Shown here: positions 57,860 to 64,000 of the stretch, one piece after another | Layout of the letters: the number at the start of each line of letters is the position of its first letter | How positions within the stretch are numbered: the first letter of the stretch is position 1 | NCBI GenBank assembly: GCA_038496445.1 | Contig: JALMLS010000356.1 | Span: 85,973 to 149,972 of the forward strand | DNA length: 64,000 bases | DNA from: Trichosphaerium sp. ATCC 40318 | Taxonomy: Eukaryota; Discosea; Flabellinia; Trichosidae | Direction of reading: 5' to 3' | Notes under the pieces: model-generated | Databases searched by the model: none | The model's input: the letters and a program-made list of their open reading frames with translations, nothing else | Told to the model about the DNA's origin: nothing | Position numbers and translations under genes: made by a program

Positions 57860-58809
57860 TTAATACCAAATGTATCCTAGTTCACCATCTATCCACATGC
57901 GCTGTGACTTTAGTTCTCCGTTCTCATGCCATTGTTTAGTTTCGCCATGCCGTTTATCATTAGCCCACATGGACTGTTCCTGAAGTTGTCCATTCTCATA
58001 CCACTCTTTAGTTTCACCGTGTAGCTTATCATCAACCCACATGGACTGTTCCTGAACTTGTCCATTTGCATACCAATTTTTGCGTTCACCCTGTTGTTTA
58101 CCATCAACAAACATGAACTGAAACTTTAGTTGTCCATTTTCATGCCATCCTCTACTGTCACCACTTGGTTTATTATCAACCCACATGCATCGTATCTGAA
58201 GTTGTCCATTTTCATGCCAATATTTACACTCACCTTGTAGTGTATTATTTACATAATGGAACAACTCTTTCAATTGACCATTTTTGTACCACTTTTTGTA
58301 CTCTCCATTGAATGCATCATTGACAACATTACCTTGTTCCATCAGTTCACCGCTTTGATACCATCGTTTGAAATCTCCATGACATACACAGTTGACAGTA
58401 TTATACAGCTCTTTTAATTGACCCTTCTTGTACCATACTTTACATGGTCCATTCACTACATGTTTATGCATTTGTACCTCTCCACTTGTATACCAACGTG
58501 TCCACATTCCTTTCTTTTTTAATGAATCATCAAAATGAGTATTAATTGCTGCTCTCTTTGATAGAGTATGGAATTTTGTGAATGCTTCAATATTGAAAGT
58601 ACAAATATATGTTTGAAGTTCACATGGAATATCCAATAAACCAAATGAGACCAATTTACAGTGAAGGTTTTTTTGCTTTGCACTTGACTGTAAAAAAAAC
58701 AACGTTAGCGAAAAGCATCAGAGAACAAAAGATTAAATTGATAAAGAGCTTGCAGAACCAATTTGCTTGATTTTTGTACATTTGGTTGACAAAAACTAAT
58801 AAAAAACAT
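57860..58809 (-). CDS. F-box-like / MORN-variant repeat protein, two-exon paralog
   Basis: Exon 1 (58809-58780) reads MFFISFCQPN and splices in phase to SSAKQKNLHCKLVSFGLLDI. The F-box-like part (CELQTYICTFNIEAFTKFHT, LSKRAAINTHFDDSLKKKGM) matches the 3937 gene closely. Ten or so repeats follow (WYENGQLQEQSMWANDKRHGETK type), ending DGELGYIWY. It has one intron, where the 3937 gene has none. Repeats are fewer and more diverged. Confidence 0.82.
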
Positions 58810-59201
58810 AAAAAAGGGTGCCAATATGTCATGGACCAATATATAGGAATTTTGCTGGCGTGTCACCTCTAAAAGGCTTGGTTTCTACGAAAAATGGAAT
58901 ACTAACATACTAACTCCACTACACTGTTTACGTGGTAGTTTACGTACCATTGGACCTCCAAGTGAAGTACTATTTCTTTGAAAATGCACTCGTTAAGGTA
59001 TTGAAAAACTTAACTTGTCATCGCTTGTGGAGTCATTAATCCAGATTACTTGCTAACCAACTGTTTAAGCAGCACTTATAAACGTGGCAAGTGCGTTACT
59101 TTTTTTGGAGTAGTGTTTTTACAAACGAACTGACATGAATGCTTAACAAAGTGATAGGAACTGACTTAACTTAAAAACAAAAAACCAAACGTTTTTTAAT
59201 C
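58810..59201. other. 0.4-kb divergent spacer
   Basis: Lies between the MORN-variant gene (minus) and the discoidin-type gene (plus). No other feature. Confidence 0.5.
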
Positions 59202-59733
59202 ATGACCGCTAGGCACTCTGAATTAGACGCAGATCAAGGCGAGGTATCATCTGCACGAGGATTAGGCGCTAATGTTCAAGTTTCGTCAACTTATGACCCA
59301 AATCATTCACTTGGAAACAGTTTCTTACACGCGCAACCACCTCGAGTTTATGCTGGCGCGTGGTGTGCAGGTGCTAATGATAAAAATCAGTGGGTACAAC
59401 TGTCATTTGGGTTTAAAAAAGTTCTCGTGACAGGTGTAAAGACACAAGGTTGTTACCAATGTTTTATTTAAAGCCAACAATGATATCATTAATTTATCAA
59501 TAGGACGGTATGATTGTGACCAATGGGTTACCCAATATTCAGTTTCATACACAAATAATGGATATGATTGGTTAACCGTAGATAACGGCAGAACCTTTGT
59601 TGGAAACAAAGATAGAGATACAGTTGTATCAAACAAATTCGAAAAACCAGTTTTTGCAAGAGCAATACGTATCATACCTCTCTCATGGCATGCTCATATC
59701 TCAATGAGATTTGATGCTTTGATTGTAGTTTAA
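59202..59733 (+). CDS. F5/8 type C (discoidin-like) domain protein
   Basis: A stand-alone domain of about 155 residues with no signal peptide. It reads SARGLGANVQVSSTYDPNHS, GAWCAGANDKNQWVQLSFG, KVLVTGVKTQGR, then after an intron DCDQWVTQYSVSYTNNGYDW, VFARAIRIIPLSWHAHISM and RFDALIV. The W-hydrophobic-L, TGV-TQG, V..Y...YS.dg..W and aR.iRI.P..W motifs are the family signature. Such domains bind carbohydrate or phospholipid. The lack of a signal peptide fits Dictyostelium-type discoidin lectins, which leave by unconventional routes (family knowledge). Confidence 0.9.
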
Positions 59734-60268
59734 AGTATTAATGTTTGAAGAATAAAAAGACTGTCTTCCACTAGAGTCGCTGTAGCTCGAGTATTTCGAA
59801 ATAAGATAATTGTACGAATAGATTGATTATTGTAGAGAAGTTGCGCTACAACAAAATTAGAAGTATGTCTCCAAATTGCAACCACAGATCCTTATAAATG
59901 AAAAAAAAAAATCACGTGACCTCAGACCACAATACTTTAGTTGGTTGAGTATAGCCAAAAGTCGATTTTACAGAGCATTTTTATCCCAACATACAGCAAG
60001 CGGTCATGTGCGGTAATCAGTTTTGAGAACTTGCATTTGCAACACTTAATGCTTACAAAAACACTAATTAGGACCAAGACATAAACTATCACCCTAACGC
60101 GCACTGCTGCAGTTATACATAATCTAAACAACTGTAAAATCTTTGACAATAGCCAGTGAGCAACCGCATTAACAACTGAGATTTTTTTATATTCTTTTAT
60201 TACACTATTTTACCATCTTACAATGTTTACTGTACTCCAAATGCACCGTTGTGAATATTCCTTACGAA
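59734..60268. other. 0.5-kb gap, nothing recognised
   Basis: It contains TCACGTGA at 59912-59919 and no supported coding sequence. Confidence 0.5.
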
Positions 60269-60531
60269 TCAAGTCTTATTGACTTTAAAGCAAGTAGATT
60301 GATTATCTATAAACTGAATACCATATCCGTGAACAATCAGAGGACGTTTGGTTCCGTGTATTGAAGGTGGGCGAGGATAAGCACCATCTATGTCAGTGCC
60401 AAATGTTGTGCAATGTCTTGACTATGTAATGTTAGCTCAGTTCATCTAAAGCACAAAATACATACCTTTGCATTACATAGTATATTGTCTACAGTATTTA
60501 GATTCAAGTTTGAGAGGTGTTGTGTTGTCAT
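60269..60531 (-). CDS. Small conserved protein, copy B
   Basis: Near-identical to copy A at 42816: MTTQHLSNLNLNTVDNILCN, a conserved 44-nt intron, and HGTKRPLIVHGYGIQFIDNQ. It ends STCFKVNKT where the duplication breaks. The length is the same as copy A. Confidence 0.6.
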
Positions 60532-61610
60532 TGTGGTTGTGTTTTAATGAGTTAAGTTACGACTTAAAATATCAAGTATGATTTCAATCTAAGTTCACTC
60601 AAACATTTCAATCAACTGATATCATAAACTACTTTATCAATGCTTGAACTAAAAGCCCAGTGCAATTGGCAAACCTTGTGATGATTGATTTTTATTTTTT
60701 TATGGTTGAAAACTAAAACAATCATCATACACGCTTTTCACTCAATATTGGCTATCAATCTCGACTAGCGTAGACCACACTATCGTAGCAATGTTACAAG
60801 CTATAACTTTGGTCAATGTAGCTCGGATCAGGGTAATAAAGCAGGTATCCAATCCAACTAAGACAAGAGTCTACAATTGCATACAAAAATGTCTTTTAGG
60901 CTATTTTTAGTTTACTTTTCTTTCTACAAGAGTCTACATTTCTGTTCATGTTTCTTTGTTCTCTTGTTCATTGGCGCAGATATAACAGCACGTGTGGCTT
61001 CATCGAAAATAGTTTTAAGTCCGACCTGTGTGAAAGACGAACACTCCAGGTATTTCAAAGCACCAATACTTTGTGCCATTGATGTTCCTTGTTCAAATGT
61101 TATTGGAGCTTGTTTCTTTGCAGCAAGCTTATTTATCGTTGTTTCTTTATCTCTGAGATCAATCTTATTACCAACTAATATGATTGGTACATTAGGACAA
61201 TGATGAGAAACTTCTGGAAACCACTAGATGAAGACGTAAGCAACAAACAAGCGAAAAAGATAAAACCGAAGTTTCACACGTGCCTTTTCTCTCACGCTTT
61301 CGAAAGACGATGGAGCAACAACTGAGAAACATATTAAGAACGCCTCTGTATCAGGATATGATAAAGGTCTTAATCTAGCATATTGTTCGCGCCCAGAAGA
61401 ATCCCATAATTGGAGATTGATTTGAAGACCGTCAACCATAACATTTGCAGTGTAATTATCAAACATGAAATCTAACATCTCTACAACAACAGTTACTAAC
61501 TAGTAAATGAGTATAGGGTCACCAGGCATGGTATTAGTGGTATAGGATATAAGCATAGCCGTTTTTCCAACAGCACTGTCTCCAACGAGTACTGATTTTA
61601 TTGTTCTCAT
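60297..61610 (-). repeat. Right arm of the inverted Rho/small-gene duplication
   Basis: Reverse complement of 41676-43050 with substitutions and small indels. The most conserved part is the last Rho exon (about 280 bp). The spacer between the two genes is shorter here (392 versus 428 bp). Confidence 0.8.
60924..61610 (-). pseudogene. Rho-family GTPase copy B, damaged at the first intron
   Basis: It starts [20 protein letters not shown]. The region coding the switch I / effector loop (GDYIPT-VFDNY in copy A) reads GDPILIY followed by a stop, then LDFMFDNY. No intron I tried restores the frame. Downstream is intact: [39 protein letters not shown], a GC-AG intron (61224-61283), [12 protein letters not shown] and the CAAX-type KCRLL. 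DTAGQ is replaced by DSSGR, losing the catalytic Gln. Either a pseudogene or a very unusual Rho. Confidence 0.75.
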
Positions 61611-61724
61611 TGTTGTTGTGTGTATTCCTTGCATTAAAAATACTTGTTTGTGCTGTAGTTAGGCTAACATAAAATAATTTGGCTTTCGCCTAATTTGAAT
61701 TATTTATCTTCACTGAAACTAAAC

Positions 61725-62030
61725 AGCTGCTGTTAAGGCTTGGTGGAACAATGGTAAAATACAAAGGCATTGTAATTACATCAACGACAAGCTAGAAGGA
61801 GAGTACAAGGTATGGTATGAGAATATCCAATTGTGGTGGAAGTGTAATTTTGCCAATGACAAACAAGAAGGAGAATACAAGGCCTTGCATTGGGAATGGG
61901 TACCCATTGTAATTACATCAATGGCAAACGATCATATCAGGCATTTTTGGCTAGGTTTTGTTCATCACTGTGAGTACGTAGTACATGCTAACAAGCAAAA
62001 ACTGTTTAGCTATGTTCTAAGGTAACATAG
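61725..62030 (+). pseudogene. MORN-variant family remnant
   Basis: Two to three degenerate repeats (YINDKLEGEYKVWYENIQLW then CNFANDKQEGEYKALHWEW) followed by unrelated sequence. No F-box-like start and no full ORF. Confidence 0.55.
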
Positions 62031-62136
62031 ACTAAGAAAAGCGTCTTACCATTGAACAAGTTTTATTGAAAAATACCGACAATTACTTTTCTACCACTTT
62101 CTTTGTTGGCTTTTTTTTTTTGTATTTTTTATAAGT

Positions 62137-64000
62137 TTACATAGGTACAAGCCCTAGTTGTTGCTGCTTTGTATAAACCAAACTAACATTACATAAAGTA
62201 CGTTTTTCCCAATAGCTATTCATTGTTTCAATATCTCCAGTGTCAAAGCAATATTGTAATACAACCAAGAAAGAATCAATGTTTATAACTTCTGGATTAT
62301 TTTCAAGTCCATCATCAAAGAACTTGAATAATTGTTTCTTTGTACCAGATGTTGCTATTAGTTTAATCATAATCTCATATGAACGTTGATCAATACCAAA
62401 ATTCTGTTGTATTGTCTTATATAGTTCAAGTCCTTTCTGTAAGTCACCAATCTTTAAGAAACCTTCAAGTAAAATATTTATCTGACTTGTATTTACTTTT
62501 ACTTTCATTATCTCACTCATTGTTTCTAAAAGTTCTGTAGCTGCTGGTATATCTTCACAAATACATGATATAGCTGTGTTTATATGAGGATCCTTATCAG
62601 AAAAAACAGAAGTAAGCATAACACACAAAACGTTACACAAAAAAAAGAATCAGAAAAGAAAAAAAAAAAAAAAAAGAAAAACTAAAAGCGTGTTCAAGCT
62701 CTTTTATGTTTTCAGGCAATAACTTGGCATCATTGTTTCCTCATGCGTAGTGATTACAGTGATGCAATTAAGAACACTTTCATCCGTCACGGGTTTTTTT
62801 TGTTGCTTGAGTTTGAAAAAGAATACGAAGACGTAGGTTTGGGTTTATACCTTGTCATCATCATTATCACCATAAATCGTGTCATTTATGAAGTTAATCA
62901 AAGATAATTTATACTCTTTTCTCTTTTCTTCTGATATAACAGACTCAAATATAGCTTTCCATAGAAATGCATAGGTTGCAAGTGTCTCGTCTAAATAGAG
63001 AAATGAGCCAAGAGCTTGAACCTAAAAAAAAACTGTCCCGAAAAAAATAGGCAAACACGGCCTTTGTTGTTATTATTATTTTGGAGTATGTAATAAAGTG
63101 TAATTACACTGGCAGTAGAAAGTGAATTAAAAGAAAATTGTGTGATTCTTGAGTCACCACGTGAAGAAAAAAACAAAAAAAACTAGATAAGTGCGTTTGG
63201 AGACTTCTTCTATTTTACCCTCCGCGCTGGCCAGAGAATAGTAGTTTGTAGTAAAATACGTAAAGTGTAGCAGATATAAATTGTAATAGATTATGCAAAC
63301 GTACGTTCAAGTGATTCAGCAAGGGCACGTTCAAACTCTTCCAAAGGCAATTCCATCAAAATAATAGAAAGAAGGTATGGACGTACAAAGTACTCTTTAC
63401 ACTCTATCATTTTACTCCTTATGGCCATAATATGTTGTAATAGATCATTAACACGTGGTACATCCTTTGATATTGTTAATGCTTTAAGGAACCCTTCAGC
63501 TATTATCGTAAAGTGCATATACACAGCACGTTTATGAAGTGCATGCCATAGTTCTGAAGCGCTCTTAATATCACCATTATATAAATAATTCTTTAAAAGA
63601 CAAGAAAACATTAAATGGGGTATCTCATTATCACGCTATGGAAAGGGTGTTAGAAAGACTGTAAGAAAAAACAGTTTGAAGAGGTTTTTTTTTTTTGTTT
63701 TGTAACACGTACAAGGTCTTTAGCTTGTAGACAAAGTTGGTAGAGTAAATATCCAGCTTCTCTATCACAAATAGATAGAGACAATGCCATTTGTTTGTAT
63801 AAAGCGGTTGCAACGTTGTGTAACGGTACATTACGTAGAGGTTCACAGAACTATGACTTAGTTAAAAAAACTGGCTTAATAGACTTAAAGAAAAGAAAGA
63901 AAAAAAACAGACAGACGTCTTGCTGAAGCTTCCAGGCAACCTTGATCAGAAAGAGGTTGTTATTTTTATACGACGTACTTTTACTATTTTTTCAACTTCC
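62137..64000 (-). CDS. Pentatricopeptide (PPR)-like protein, 5' end outside window
   Basis: Helical-repeat protein read from the right edge. Exons include NVATALYKQMALSLSICDRE, MFSCLLKNYLYNGDIKSASE, LWHALHKRAVYMHFTIIAEG, then (last exon) ISCICEDIPAATELLETMSE, TSQINILLEGFLKIGDLQKG, LELYKTIQQNFGIDQRSYEI, VLQYCFDTGDIETMNSYWEK, ending QQLGLVPM. The 35-residue spacing and the pattern of y..li.g..k.g....A..l...m are PPR-like. PPR proteins bind organelle RNA, so a mitochondrial (or plastid) role is likely. The gene continues beyond 64000. Confidence 0.75.

Noticed and set aside
60877-61203. 108-codon plus-strand ORF with membrane-like composition, similar to one at 42105-42623 on the other strand.
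   Set aside because: Both are antisense shadows of the conserved last exon of the two Rho copies, which explains their similarity.
1-64000. CRISPR arrays, bacterial operons, Shine-Dalgarno sites.
   Set aside because: The window is eukaryotic with spliceosomal introns throughout; no short regularly spaced repeats of that kind were seen.

Overview
The window is nuclear DNA from an intron-dense, compact, probably single-celled eukaryote. The genes sit on both strands, mostly 0.1-1 kb apart. They are cut by short introns (mostly about 35-60 nt) whose donors are usually GTACGT or GTAAGT and which carry a CTAAC/CTGAC-like branch point 10-15 nt before the AG. TAA, TAG and TGA all end genes, so the standard code fits. 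The sequence is AT-rich. F-box, PARP, Rho, purple acid phosphatase, heparanase-like and PPR genes rule out bacteria. I cannot name the lineage.

Layout. 0-11 kb: a fluoride exporter, an acidic low-complexity protein, a MITE-like element, an intronless F-box-like/MORN-variant protein, a GH79 heparanase-like enzyme and a Rab-like GTPase. 11-21 kb: an F-box/ankyrin protein, an ankyrin-PARP fusion, a SOUL haem-binding protein and two unknown loci. 21-25 kb, minus strand: a GH5 endoglucanase and a membrane-anchored alpha/beta hydrolase. 25-37 kb: two convergent copies of a thioredoxin-plus-zeta-like-kinase gene enclosing a secreted protein, a small F-box gene, a 156-bp inverted-repeat element, a Ras-like GTPase and a MORN remnant. 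37-48 kb: F-box/LRR, a zinc-binding protein, the first arm of an inverted Rho duplication, a seven-module gene ending in a nuclease-like domain, and a membrane Cys-rich protein. 48-64 kb: membrane and secreted proteins, a Ras-like GTPase, an F-box protein, purple acid phosphatase, a second MORN protein, an F5/8C protein, the second Rho arm and a PPR protein running off the edge.

Themes. The window is rich in F-box-like N-termini (six genes), repeat proteins (MORN variant, ankyrin, LRR, PPR, DWY modules), divergent small GTPases (five) and secreted hydrolases. Inverted duplications are prominent: the Trx/zeta pair and the Rho pair. The palindrome TCACGTGA occurs at 17 sites I could list, apparently all noncoding. 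All exon models come from reading the sequence by eye. Splice sites were chosen to keep frame and match the family, so individual junctions may be wrong.
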